A stretch of DNA of 64,000 nucleotides from Faecalibacterium sp. I4-1-79. GTDB taxonomy: Bacteria > Bacillota > Clostridia > Oscillospirales > Ruminococcaceae. Position 1 is the stretch's first letter, and every line of letters starts with the position of its first letter. The stretch is taken from the NCBI RefSeq assembly GCF_023347235.1, contig NZ_CP094467.1:1-64000 (forward strand). The letters run 5' to 3'. The notes under the pieces were generated by a model. That model was not told the DNA's origin and made no database searches. It saw only the letters and a list, made by a program, of their open reading frames with translations. The position numbers and the translations under genes are program-made. Of the stretch, positions 11,147-18,694 are shown in pieces.

Positions 11147-11834
11147 CTAATTCCAAAAACTCCCTCCACGGTGCAGCGGCGGGCAGGGGCAGAGAAAAGG
11201 CCATGGGCTTGCCGGTGTCCGGGTGCACAAAGCGCAGGCCGCAGCTTTGCAGGGCGATGCTGCCCTTCTGGCGGCTGCCGTATTTGCCGTCGCCGTACAG
11301 CGGGTGCTTGCGGCTGGCAAACTGTACCCGAATCTGATGGGTGCGCCCGGTGTGCAGGGTGATCTCGGCAAGGCTATTCTCCCCTGCCGTGGCAAGGATG
11401 CGGTATTCCAGCACCGCTTCCCGCACCCCCTTGCGGGGACGGCTGACCGGGAACACCCTGCCCTTGCGGCTGTCCTTGAACAGGTAGTCCCGCAGCACCC
11501 CTGCGGCGGGCAGCTGCGCGTCCGGCGCACCGGCAATGACTGCGCGGTACTGCTTAACGAACTGCGGCGCGGCGGCTTTGCCCTCGGCGCGGCCATCCTG
11601 CACGGCGTAGGCGTCCTGACTTTGGGTCACCTGACGGCTCAGGGCGGCGGCAGCCGCCGGGGTGCGGGCATAGACCATCAGCCCGGACACCCCGGTGTCC
11701 AACCGGTGCACCACCCCCACAAAGGCATCAGGTGCGTTCCAGTGCGCCCGCAGCGCGGCGGGCACGCCCTCCTCGCTGGAAAGCCCGGCAGGCTTGTCCA
11801 GCACCACAAGGGCGGCGTCCTCGTATAAGATCAC
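11139..11834 (-). CDS. RluA-family pseudouridine synthase
   Basis: A 231-residue enzyme that isomerises uridine to pseudouridine in rRNA or tRNA. The catalytic motif HRLDTGVSGLM with its Asp lies near residue 45, and the family's GRTHQIRVQ motif is near residue 165, followed by GDGKYG. It lacks an N-terminal S4 domain. The target nucleotide cannot be assigned from sequence. It overlaps the nudix gene by 4 bp and the gntR gene by 8 bp, so the three genes are co-translated. Confidence 0.93.
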   Translation of the reverse strand: MILYEDAALVVLDKPAGLSSEEGVPAALRAHWNAPDAFVGVVHRLDTGVSGLMVYARTPAAAAALSRQVTQSQDAYAVQDGRAEGKAAAPQFVKQYRAVIAGAPDAQLPAAGVLRDYLFKDSRKGRVFPVSRPRKGVREAVLEYRILATAGENSLAEITLHTGRTHQIRVQFASRKHPLYGDGKYGSRQKGSIALQSCGLRFVHPDTGKPMAFSLPLPAAAPWREFLELGE

Positions 11835-12385
11835 AGCTTGCCCTCGGCCAGCAGAGCCTTCAGCTTCAGGATGCCCGCAATGGTCTTGCCGTCCTTGATC
11901 TCGCCGCTCATGACCATCTGATATGCCTTTTCCAGCGGCACACGGTCGGGGGTCAGAAACTCGTCTGCATCAAGGTGCATCTTGGTCTCGTGCAGACCGG
12001 TGGCTACCCAAGTATAGATGACCTCGGTATCGTAGCCCACGGTGGGGTAGAATTCGCCCAGAGAGATGTAGTTGTCGGCGGTCAGGCCGCACTCCTCTTC
12101 CAGTTCCCGCTTGGCGGCTGCAAAGGGGTCCTCGCCCTTTTCCAGCTTACCGGCGGGCAGCTCCCACAGCTGCTGCTGCATGGCATAGCGGAACTGCCGC
12201 ACCATGCAGATGGTGCCGTCTGCAAAATAAGGCAGGATGCAGGCACCGCCGTGGTGATGCACCACCTCGCGGGTAGCGGTCTTGCCGTTTTCCAGCAGTG
12301 CGGTGTCCTTGGTCAGGGTGATGACCCGCCCCTCAAACAGGGTCTCGCTGGAGAGAGTTTTTTCAAAGTGTACTGTATCGTTCAT
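11831..12385 (-). CDS. nudF: Nudix hydrolase, ADP-ribose pyrophosphatase type
   Basis: A 184-residue Nudix protein. The Nudix box reads GKLEKGEDPFAAAKRELEEE followed by CGL, with all metal-binding glutamates present. The upstream ELPAG is typical of ADP-ribose pyrophosphatases (NudF/YqkG), which hydrolyse ADP-ribose to AMP and ribose-5-phosphate. It is the first gene of a three-gene minus-strand operon and is preceded by a good promoter at 12431-12460. Confidence 0.9.
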   Translation of the reverse strand: MNDTVHFEKTLSSETLFEGRVITLTKDTALLENGKTATREVVHHHGGACILPYFADGTICMVRQFRYAMQQQLWELPAGKLEKGEDPFAAAKRELEEECGLTADNYISLGEFYPTVGYDTEVIYTWVATGLHETKMHLDADEFLTPDRVPLEKAYQMVMSGEIKDGKTIAGILKLKALLAEGKL

Positions 12386-12430
12386 TTGTTTTACGCCCCT
12401 TTTCCGGCGCAGCGCCGGTTTTATGCTCTC

Positions 12431-12460
12431 AGTTTACGGCAAAGTGCGGTTTGTTGTCAA
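12431..12460 (-). promoter_or_regulatory. Promoter of the nudF-rluA-gntR operon
   Basis: On the minus strand, a perfect TTGACA (12455-12460) is separated by 18 bp from TAAACT (12431-12436). Confidence 0.65.
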
Positions 12461-12488
12461 TAAAGATATGATAAATACAAGAGGGCGG

Positions 12489-12608
12489 GACGATTTGAAA
12501 TGCGCTCCGCGTTCGCTTTGCGCATATTCAGCGGAAAGAATATTTATAATTTCGCGTTTGGCGCGCTCTGCGGAGCGCTCCAAACGCTATTTTCACGGGA
12601 GGGGTCGT
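12489..12608 (+). repeat. Module A structured repeat, copy a
   Basis: It begins GACGATTTGAAATGCGC and forms a hairpin ATGCGC / GCGCAT. It continues TTCAGCGGAA and an AT-rich linker, then a second hairpin at 12554-12587 (GCGTTTGG... / ...CCAAACGC) with the TCTGCGGA apex. It ends TTTTCACGGGAGGGG. The same layout recurs at seven other places in the window (one of them partial) with different stem sequences. Confidence 0.75.
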
Positions 12609-13070
12609 AACGGCAAACGGCATTTGCAGCGCCGCTTTCTGCGAAAGCGCGGCGCTGCGGACGTGCCCGCTCCCCCGAGAGGGCCGACTTCCCCCGGCCG
12701 GGGGAAGATGTCACCGCAGGTGACAAAAAGGGGAATCTGTCGCGCAGCGACTGAGGGGCTATAAATGGAGAAGCGAAAAAAGCGTTAAAGCGATAGCGCC
12801 GACTGGCGCAGCGCTAGCTTTTTTGTGCTTCGACTTCTTCTTTAGGATTGTCAAGGGCGAGCAGCCCTTGGCCTGTTGCGGGGTGGGTGGAGTCCAGAGG
12901 TAGGGAGGGGGGAGTCGGAACACCCCTCCCTGCCTCTGGCCCAGCGGAGCGTCCTTGCACGCTGACGGCAGGCAAAAACTTTCCATCCAAACCGCAAACC
13001 TTCCGGTTACGCCAGGGGCTCCCTCCCCGAGGGAGCTGGCAAAACCGTCAGGTTTTGACTGAGGGAGTTC
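12609..13070. repeat. Core C repeat, copy 1, with flanking modules
   Basis: The conserved block lies at 12747-12976, from GCGACTGAGGGGCT to CTGACGGCAGGC. It is nearly identical to blocks at 21838, 23667 and 31284. It holds a long GC-rich stem (GGTAGGGAGGGG with its complement) and an AAAAAAGC...GCTTTTTT stem. To its left lies GC-rich palindromic sequence (GCGCCGC with its complement). To its right, at about 13018-13070, is a module B end (GAGGGAGCTGG, then GACTGAGGGAGTT). The minus strand has a 70-codon open frame kept in all four copies, but no ribosome site. Confidence 0.7.
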
Positions 13071-13216
13071 CCTCTTGCGAAAAAAATCACAATTTCTGGA
13101 AGCGACGGTGGGCAAAAACCGAAAATCAGCATCACTGCTTGCTTTAGCGCACTAAAGAAAGTACAAAACCGCTAAAAAATTTCTTAATTTTTGGTGCGTT
13201 TGTCGGGCGGTTTGCG

Positions 13217-13245
13217 TTTACTTTATTGCCGGAATCTGCTATTAT
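13217..13245 (+). promoter_or_regulatory. Promoter of por
   Basis: TTTACT, 17 bp, TATTAT, about 100 bp upstream of the start codon. The leader of about 90 nt shows no obvious aptamer. Confidence 0.6.
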
Positions 13246-13344
13246 AGTATACAAGCAATAGTGCCTTTTATGGGGTTCTCCGGTCCCAGCGGGCATATTG
13301 CCCCGCGCAAAAGGTACCAAATTCTGAATAATGGAGGAAGAAAA

Positions 13345-16300
13345 ATGCCTAGAGCAAAGCAAACTATGGATGGCAATACCGCTGCCGCCCATGTAGCGTA
13401 TGCCTACACGGACGTGGCTGCCATCTACCCCATTACCCCGTCTTCTCCGATGGCTGACTCTGTGGACCAGTGGTCTGCAGCCGGCCAGAAGAACATCTTC
13501 GGCAATCAGGTCAAGGTCGTTGAGATGGAGTCCGAGGCCGGCGCCGCTGGTGCTGTCCACGGCTCTCTGGGTGCAGGTGCTGTTACCACCACCTTCACCG
13601 CTTCTCAGGGCCTGCTGCTGATGATCCCCAACATGTACAAGATCGCTGCTGAGCAGCTGCCCTGCGTGTTCGATGTTTCTGCACGTACCGTTGCTACCCA
13701 GTCCCTGAACATCTTTGGTGATCACAGCGACGTTATGGCTTGCCGCCAGACCGGCTTTGCAATGCTGGTCGAGAGCAGCGTGCAGGAAGTTATGGATCTG
13801 TCCCCTGTCGCACATCTGTGCGCCATCGAGGGCAAGGTTCCCTTCCTGAACTTCTTCGATGGCTTCCGTACCTCTCACGAGTACCAGAAGATCGAGAAGT
13901 GGGACTACGCTGATCTGAAGGAAATGTGCAACATGGAGGCTGTTGAGGAGTTCCGCAAGAAGGCTCTGAACCCCGAAAGCCCCAAGATGCGCGGTTCCCA
14001 CGAGAACGGCGACGTGTTCTTCCAGCACCGCGAGGCCTGCAACAGCGTTTACAACGCTCTGCCGGCTGTTGTTGAGAAGTACATGGCCAAGATCAACGCA
14101 AAGCTGGGCACCAACTACGATCTGTTCAACTACTACGGCGCAGCCGATGCTGACCGTGTGATCGTGGCTATGGGTTCCATCTGCGACGTTGCTGACGAGG
14201 TCATCGACTACCTGAACGCCAAGGGCGAGAAGGTCGGTATCATCAAGGTCCGCCTGTACCGTCCCTGGGTGTCCTCCGCTCTGCTGAAGGTCCTGCCCAA
14301 GACCGCCAAGAAGGTGGCTGTGCTGGACCGCACCAAGGAGCCCGGCTCTCTGGGCGAGCCCCTGTACCTGGATGTTGCCGCTACCCTGCGTGAGGCTGGC
14401 CTGAACGATATCGTTCTGACCGGCGGCCGCTACGGTCTGGGCAGCAAGGACACTCCCCCGTCCTCCATCTTCGCTCTGTACAAGGAGCTGGAGAAGGATC
14501 AGCCGAAGGAGCGTTTCACTCTGGGTATCACCGATGACGTCACCTTCCTGTCCCTGCCCGAGGTCAAGCCCGCTCCCATCACCGCAGCTGCTGGCACCAA
14601 GGAGTGCAAGTTCTGGGGTCTGGGCGGCGACGGCACCGTCGGCGCAAACAAGAACTCCGTCAAGATCATTGGCGACCATACCGACAAGTATGTTCAGGCA
14701 TACTTCCAGTATGACTCCAAGAAGACCGGCGGCGTGACCATCAGCCACCTGCGTTTCGGCGACAAGCCCATCCGCAGCCCCTACTACATCAACCAGGCTG
14801 ACTTCGTGGCCTGCCACAACCCCGCTTACATCCACATGGGCATGAAGATGGTTCAGGATGTCAAGCCCGGCGGCGTGTTCATGATCAACTGCCAGTGGTC
14901 CGATGAGGAGCTGGGCCAGCACCTGAACGCCGAGGCAAAGAAGTATATCGCTGACAACAACATCCAGCTGTATACCATCAATGCTATCGATAAGGCTATC
15001 GAGATCGGCATGGGCAAGCGCACCAACACCATCCTGCAGTCTGCATTCTTCAAGCTGGCTGACGTCATGCCTATCGATGACGCCGTCAACTTCATGAAGC
15101 AGGCCGCTCAGAAGAGCTACGGCAAGAAGGGTCAGGACGTCGTTGAGATGAACTGGAAGGCCATTGACGCAGGCGTTGACGCTATCCACAAGGTAGACGT
15201 GCCCGCATCCTGGTCCAACCCCGAGGCTGATCCCGCACCCAAGGCTCTGGCTGGCCGTCCGGCACTGGTCAAGCAGATCCGCGACGTCATGGAGCCCATT
15301 GCCCGTATGGACGGCGACAGCCTGCCTGTCTCCTCCTTCGTGGCAAATGCAAACGGCGAGTGGGAGCAGGGCGCTTCTGCATACGAGAAGCGCGGCACCG
15401 CTGTCAACGTCCCCGAGTGGGATGCTGCAAAGTGCGTTGGCTGCAACCAGTGCGCATTCGTGTGCTCTCATGCAACCATCCGTCCCTTCCTGCTGACCGC
15501 TGACGAGCTGGCAGCTGCTCCTGCCCAGACCAAGAGCCGCGATAACAAGCTGACCCCCGAGTACAAGTTTGTTATGGCTGTTTCTCCGCTGGACTGCATG
15601 GGCTGCGGCGAGTGCGTCACCGTCTGCCCCACCAAGGCTATCACCATGGTTCCTCAGGACAGTCAGGCCGATCAGCAGGCAGTCTTTGACTACTGCGTGG
15701 CCAACATCTCCAAGAAGGCTACCAAGATGGCCGACGACACCGTTATGGGCTCTCAGTTCAACCAGCCCCTGCTGGAGTTCTCTGGCTCCTGCGCAGGCTG
15801 TGCCGAGACCTCTTACGCTCGCCTGATCACTCAGCTGTTCGGCGAGAAGATGTACATCTCCAACGCTACCGGCTGCTCCTCTATCTGGGGCGGCACCGCT
15901 TCCATCTCTCCGTACACCGTCAACAAGGACAGCGGCCATGGTCCTGCATGGTGCAACTCCCTGTTCGAGGATAACGCAGAGCATGGTCTGGGCCTGTACA
16001 TCGGCCAGAAGACCATCCGCGAGAACCTGATCAAGGAGATCGCAGAGGTTGCTGGTTCCGACAAGGCTTCTGCTGAGCTGAAGGCTGCTTACGAGCAGTT
16101 CATCGCAACCAAGAACAACACCAAGGCCAACGACGAGCCCGCAAAGGCCCTGATCGCTGAGCTGGAGAAGGCTGCTGCTGCCGGCTGCGAGAAGTCTGCA
16201 GAGATCCTGAAGAGCAAGCAGTACATCGCCAAGAAGTCCGTCTGGATCTTCGGCGGCGACGGCTGGGCATACGACATCGGCTTCGGCGGTCTGGATCACG

Positions 16301-16890
16301 TTCTGGCTTCCGGCGAGGATGTCAACGTGATGGTCTTCGATACTGAGATGTACTCCAACACCGGTGGACAGGCTTCCAAGGCCTCCAACATCGGCGAGGT
16401 CTGCCAGTTCGCTGCTGCAGGTAAGGAGATCAGCAAGAAGAGCCTGTCCGAGATCGCAATGACCTACGGCTACATCTATGTTGCTCAGATCGCTCTGGGC
16501 GCTAACATGAACCAGGCTGTCAAGGCTATTGCCGAGGCTGAGGCTTACCCCGGCCCCTCTCTGATCATCGGCTACGCTCCCTGCGAGCTGCACGGTGTCA
16601 AGGGCGGCATGACCAACTGCCAGAACGAGATGAAGAAGGCAGTCGAGGCTGGCTACTGGAACCTGTTCACCTTCAACCCCGCCAACAAGGCACAGGGCAA
16701 GAACCCCTTCACCCTGACCTCCAAGGCTGTGGACAACGAGAAGTATCAGGCTCTGCTGGCAAACGAGACCCGTTACAGCCGTCTGACCCGCGCCTTCCCC
16801 GAGCGTGCTAAGGAGCTGTTCGCTCGCAACCAGGAGGTTGCAAACGACCGCTACGAGCACCTGACCCGTCTGGTCGAGCTGTACAAGTAA
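13345..16890 (+). CDS. nifJ: Pyruvate:ferredoxin (flavodoxin) oxidoreductase
   Basis: This single-chain enzyme oxidises pyruvate with CoA to acetyl-CoA and CO2, reducing ferredoxin; it is the central fermentation step of anaerobic Clostridia. The 1181 residues contain the alpha-type N-terminal domain (YPITPSSPMAD), the gamma domain in the middle, and a 2[4Fe-4S] ferredoxin insert with CVGCNQC near residue 697 and CMGCGEC near residue 751. The thiamine diphosphate domain shows GGDGWAYDIG and MYSNTGGQASK. The ATG at 13345 follows TGGAGGAAG; the open frame reaches 28 codons further up, but without a ribosome site and into the promoter leader. Codon use is strongly biased toward C-ending codons, in keeping with high expression. 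The nearby small ferredoxin (29401) is a likely electron acceptor. Confidence 0.97.
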   Translation: MPRAKQTMDGNTAAAHVAYAYTDVAAIYPITPSSPMADSVDQWSAAGQKNIFGNQVKVVEMESEAGAAGAVHGSLGAGAVTTTFTASQGLLLMIPNMYKIAAEQLPCVFDVSARTVATQSLNIFGDHSDVMACRQTGFAMLVESSVQEVMDLSPVAHLCAIEGKVPFLNFFDGFRTSHEYQKIEKWDYADLKEMCNMEAVEEFRKKALNPESPKMRGSHENGDVFFQHREACNSVYNALPAVVEKYMAKINAKLGTNYDLFNYYGAADADRVIVAMGSICDVADEVIDYLNAKGEKVGIIKVRLYRPWVSSALLKVLPKTAKKVAVLDRTKEPGSLGEPLYLDVAATLREAGLNDIVLTGGRYGLGSKDTPPSSIFALYKELEKDQPKERFTLGITDDVTFLSLPEVKPAPITAAAGTKECKFWGLGGDGTVGANKNSVKIIGDHTDKYVQAYFQYDSKKTGGVTISHLRFGDKPIRSPYYINQADFVACHNPAYIHMGMKMVQDVKPGGVFMINCQWSDEELGQHLNAEAKKYIADNNIQLYTINAIDKAIEIGMGKRTNTILQSAFFKLADVMPIDDAVNFMKQAAQKSYGKKGQDVVEMNWKAIDAGVDAIHKVDVPASWSNPEADPAPKALAGRPALVKQIRDVMEPIARMDGDSLPVSSFVANANGEWEQGASAYEKRGTAVNVPEWDAAKCVGCNQCAFVCSHATIRPFLLTADELAAAPAQTKSRDNKLTPEYKFVMAVSPLDCMGCGECVTVCPTKAITMVPQDSQADQQAVFDYCVANISKKATKMADDTVMGSQFNQPLLEFSGSCAGCAETSYARLITQLFGEKMYISNATGCSSIWGGTASISPYTVNKDSGHGPAWCNSLFEDNAEHGLGLYIGQKTIRENLIKEIAEVAGSDKASAELKAAYEQFIATKNNTKANDEPAKALIAELEKAAAAGCEKSAEILKSKQYIAKKSVWIFGGDGWAYDIGFGGLDHVLASGEDVNVMVFDTEMYSNTGGQASKASNIGEVCQFAAAGKEISKKSLSEIAMTYGYIYVAQIALGANMNQAVKAIAEAEAYPGPSLIIGYAPCELHGVKGGMTNCQNEMKKAVEAGYWNLFTFNPANKAQGKNPFTLTSKAVDNEKYQALLANETRYSRLTRAFPERAKELFARNQEVANDRYEHLTRLVELYK

Positions 16891-17100
16891 GCTGTTTTTA
16901 AGCAGCGGCAGAGACACCAAATGAACCAGCGGCCCCTGCTCTTTCCCGTGTGAAGAGCGGCAGCCCCGCATCGGCGGTTACTGCGCAATGCAGCGGTGCG
17001 GAACTGTGGAATTTGCCTTTGCCGTGCCAGAACAGGCTGAACGTTTTGCCCTGTACCTGACAGAACGGTCGAAAAACCTGATTTCATTCCCCTCCTTTTG

Positions 17101-17299
17101 CGCAGGGGCTTGAGATACCAAAGCGCCCGCGAGGGTCCTTGAGAGCACACCCCGCGTGTGTCAGGAGCATAAGGTCTGCGTGCAGATACCTTGCTCCGTC
17201 TGCGGCATAAGACCTGCCTTGCAGGGATCTTGCCTCAGTGAAAAAACTGCATCAGTTTTTAGCGCCCCGCTCACCGCAAGGTGACCGGGGCGTATTTTT
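17101..17299 (+). ncRNA. Candidate structured RNA with twin hairpins downstream of por
   Basis: The 477-bp gap after por holds no gene. Within it, two neighbouring hairpins share a design. One is GAGCATAAGGTCTGC with its partner GCAGATACCTTGCTC (17165-17197). The other is GGCATAAGACCTGC with GCAGGGATCTTGCC (17204-17234). Both are a GC-rich base, an internal loop with TAAG opposite CTT, and a CTGC/GCAG top. Further upstream a GCACACC/GTGTGT hairpin occurs. The segment ends in a clean terminator (17263-17299: CGCCCCG, TCACC, GGTGA, CGGGGCG, then TATTTTT). No separate promoter is obvious, so it may be the 3' untranslated region of por or an independent RNA. It does not match 6S, RNase P, tmRNA or SRP RNA as I know them. 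Confidence 0.45.
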
Positions 17300-17308
17300 G
17301 TGTAAATG

Positions 17309-17354
17309 AAACTATAAGCCCGGAGCGTCCGCAGACGCTCCGGGCTTATAGTTT
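17309..17354. terminator. 46-nt perfect hairpin, terminator of the toxin-antitoxin pair
   Basis: Twenty perfectly paired bases (AAACTATAAGCCCGGAGCGT and its complement) with a 6-nt loop. On the minus strand the apex is a UGCG tetraloop, so it most probably ends the minus-strand higB-higA transcript. Confidence 0.8.
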
Positions 17355-17367
17355 GACGAAATAAAAG

Positions 17368-17649
17368 TTATTTGTTTGTCACAAATTCAATTTTGACATT
17401 CATTCCCATACCAGCCGCAAGGCGCTGCAAGGTGCGCAGAGAAGGGTTTGCATTTCCCCGTTCCAACTTGCTGATATCGGCCTGTGCAATGCCGGTGCGC
17501 TCCGAAAGCTGTTTCTGGGTCAGACCGCTTTCCTTCCGGGCATCGATCATAGCTTGCGCAATGGTAAGCTCCGGCTGAAGAGCATCCCATTCGGCCTTAA
17601 AAGAAGGCCGCTGTAATTGTTCATTCAAATAATTCCGAAAATCACTCAT
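17368..17649 (-). CDS. HigA-like antitoxin, XRE helix-turn-helix
   Basis: A 93-residue protein with a Cro/CI-type helix-turn-helix at residues about 33-85 (SGLTQKQLSERTGIAQADIS, then KLERGNANPSLRTLQRLA). This is typical of the antitoxin partner of RelE/HigB-like toxins. It neutralises the toxin and represses the operon. Its start overlaps the end of the toxin gene by 4 bp, the toxin-first order of HigBA systems. Confidence 0.88.
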   Translation of the reverse strand: MSDFRNYLNEQLQRPSFKAEWDALQPELTIAQAMIDARKESGLTQKQLSERTGIAQADISKLERGNANPSLRTLQRLAAGMGMNVKIEFVTNK

Positions 17650-18005
17650 GAGGAACTCTCCTTTCGATAAAAATAGTCCGCACGATACTTTTGCGCCAGT
17701 GCAATTTCCTCTGGCGGTGTTTTTTGCGTCTTTTTGACAAAGCCATTTGTCAGGATGATCTGATGCCCGACCACGAAGAAATACAAGATGCGCGTTATGT
17801 TGCTGCTTTGCTTGGCACGCAATTCAAAAATGCCATCTCCCAATGATTTGGAATAAGGCTCCCGCAGTTGTGTGCCATTGGTTTCCAATAGAGAGATCGT
17901 GCCTAAAAGCTTTGCCAGCATTTTGTCATCCAGCGTATCCAGAAAATCACGAACCGGGCAGCTGCCGTCTGCTTTATGATAAAAATTTACTTCAAAAGCA
18001 GACAT
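17646..18005 (-). CDS. HigB/RelE-like (Gp49 family) toxin
   Basis: A 119-residue protein starting MSAFEVNFYHKADGSCPVRD, matching the phage-derived Gp49-like / HigB toxin family, ribosome-dependent mRNA interferases of the RelE fold. The segments LREPYSKSLGDGIFELRAK and TRILYFFV are family hallmarks. I chose the ATG at 18005 because AAAGGA lies 8 bases before it, whereas the upstream ATG at 18014 overlaps that site. It is followed by the higA-like antitoxin with a 4-bp overlap. Confidence 0.86.
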   Translation of the reverse strand: MSAFEVNFYHKADGSCPVRDFLDTLDDKMLAKLLGTISLLETNGTQLREPYSKSLGDGIFELRAKQSSNITRILYFFVVGHQIILTNGFVKKTQKTPPEEIALAQKYRADYFYRKESSS

Positions 18006-18176
18006 TTTCAGCATCCTTTCCGGTCAATGACATCCTACGATTATAATATAGGATAAAACAAATATTGTCAAGAAAATTTTTTATCACAAAATCTTCCAGA
18101 ATTTTCCGCTTCCTTTTTACAGTTTCTTCATAGCTTCTTAACGAAATGAATGGTGAAAGCTGTTATACTTTTGCCA

Positions 18177-18290
18177 TGGGAAGCGGGGCCGCAACCACTT
18201 CCCAAGTAACATGATTCCTCCTCACACCAAGGCAATATCCAAGCAAAACACCCTTCTCTGTGCGCCGCAACACGGAGAAGGGTGTTTTGT
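18177..18290 (-). repeat. Hairpin plus GTGTGAGGAGGAATCATG motif, copy 1
   Basis: Read on the minus strand, a strong hairpin (ACACCCTTCTC and its complement, within 18245-18290) is followed by ATTGCCTTGGTGTGAGGAGG, AATCATGT and, a few bases on, GGGAAGTGGTTGCGGCCCC. The same order of hairpin and motif occurs on the plus strand at 23336-23440 with another stem sequence. The ATG after the ribosome-like GAGGAGG opens only short, non-homologous frames, so the element is more likely RNA or DNA than a gene. Confidence 0.5.
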
Positions 18291-18335
18291 TTCTGTAAGA
18301 CGCCGTAAAAATCTTTGCAAAACCTCGCTTTAGGG

Positions 18336-18364
18336 TTGACCCCATTTTTTTGCGGCGCTATAAT
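18336..18364 (+). promoter_or_regulatory. Promoter of the mgtE leader
   Basis: TTGACC, 17 bp, perfect TATAAT. It predicts a start near 18371 and an untranslated leader of about 320 nt. Confidence 0.85.
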
Positions 18365-18370
18365 AAAAAA

Positions 18371-18694
18371 GGATATAGCCAGTGCAGCGCCCGGCGCGGG
18401 TGCTGCGGAATTTACGAAAACTGGGAGGTGAACGCAGGACAATGGACCCTGATCATAGTCGAAGTAGCTCCACCGATGCGGTAGATCGGACAACAAAAAG
18501 TACTGTGTTCGCCTTTTTGCATCCGGCGGCTTAAAAAGCCCCCGGAATAGGAAAGGCGCGGCTTTGCGTGCGCGGAAATGGCTGCATTTGCGGCATTCCG
18601 GCACCGGGCGGCGCGTTTTTTGTTTCCCGACCTGCTGCATCCTCCGGCGCGGAGAAAGCCCTCCGCGCCGTATAGTACCCAGAGGAGGTAGCCC
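18371..18694 (+). promoter_or_regulatory. Structured leader of mgtE, candidate riboswitch
   Basis: The leader closes a long-range 11-bp helix, GGTGAACGCAG (18426-18436) with CTGTGTTCGCC (18504-18514, with G-U pairs). This encloses about 67 nt including a CCGAT/ATCGG hairpin. Downstream is a long stem (about 18569-18618) running into TTTTTTG, a likely terminator. A 9-bp perfect hairpin GGCGCGGAG / CTCCGCGCC (about 18652-18675) sits next to the AGAGGAGG ribosome site. The sequence does not contain the conserved core of the M-box (ykoK) Mg2+ riboswitch as I know it. Mg2+ sensing is a guess from the downstream gene. Confidence 0.5.

Noticed and set aside
13144-16971. A 1275-codon minus-strand open frame opposite por
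   Set aside because: Antisense of the highly codon-biased pyruvate:ferredoxin oxidoreductase; the translated sequence has no domain and is low in complexity.
17101-17299. 6S RNA or another known housekeeping RNA after por
   Set aside because: No long single hairpin with a central bubble and none of the signature segments of 6S, tmRNA, RNase P or SRP RNA.
18371-18694. M-box (ykoK) Mg2+ riboswitch upstream of mgtE
   Set aside because: The conserved M-box core segments as I know them are not present, so I did not label it as that family.
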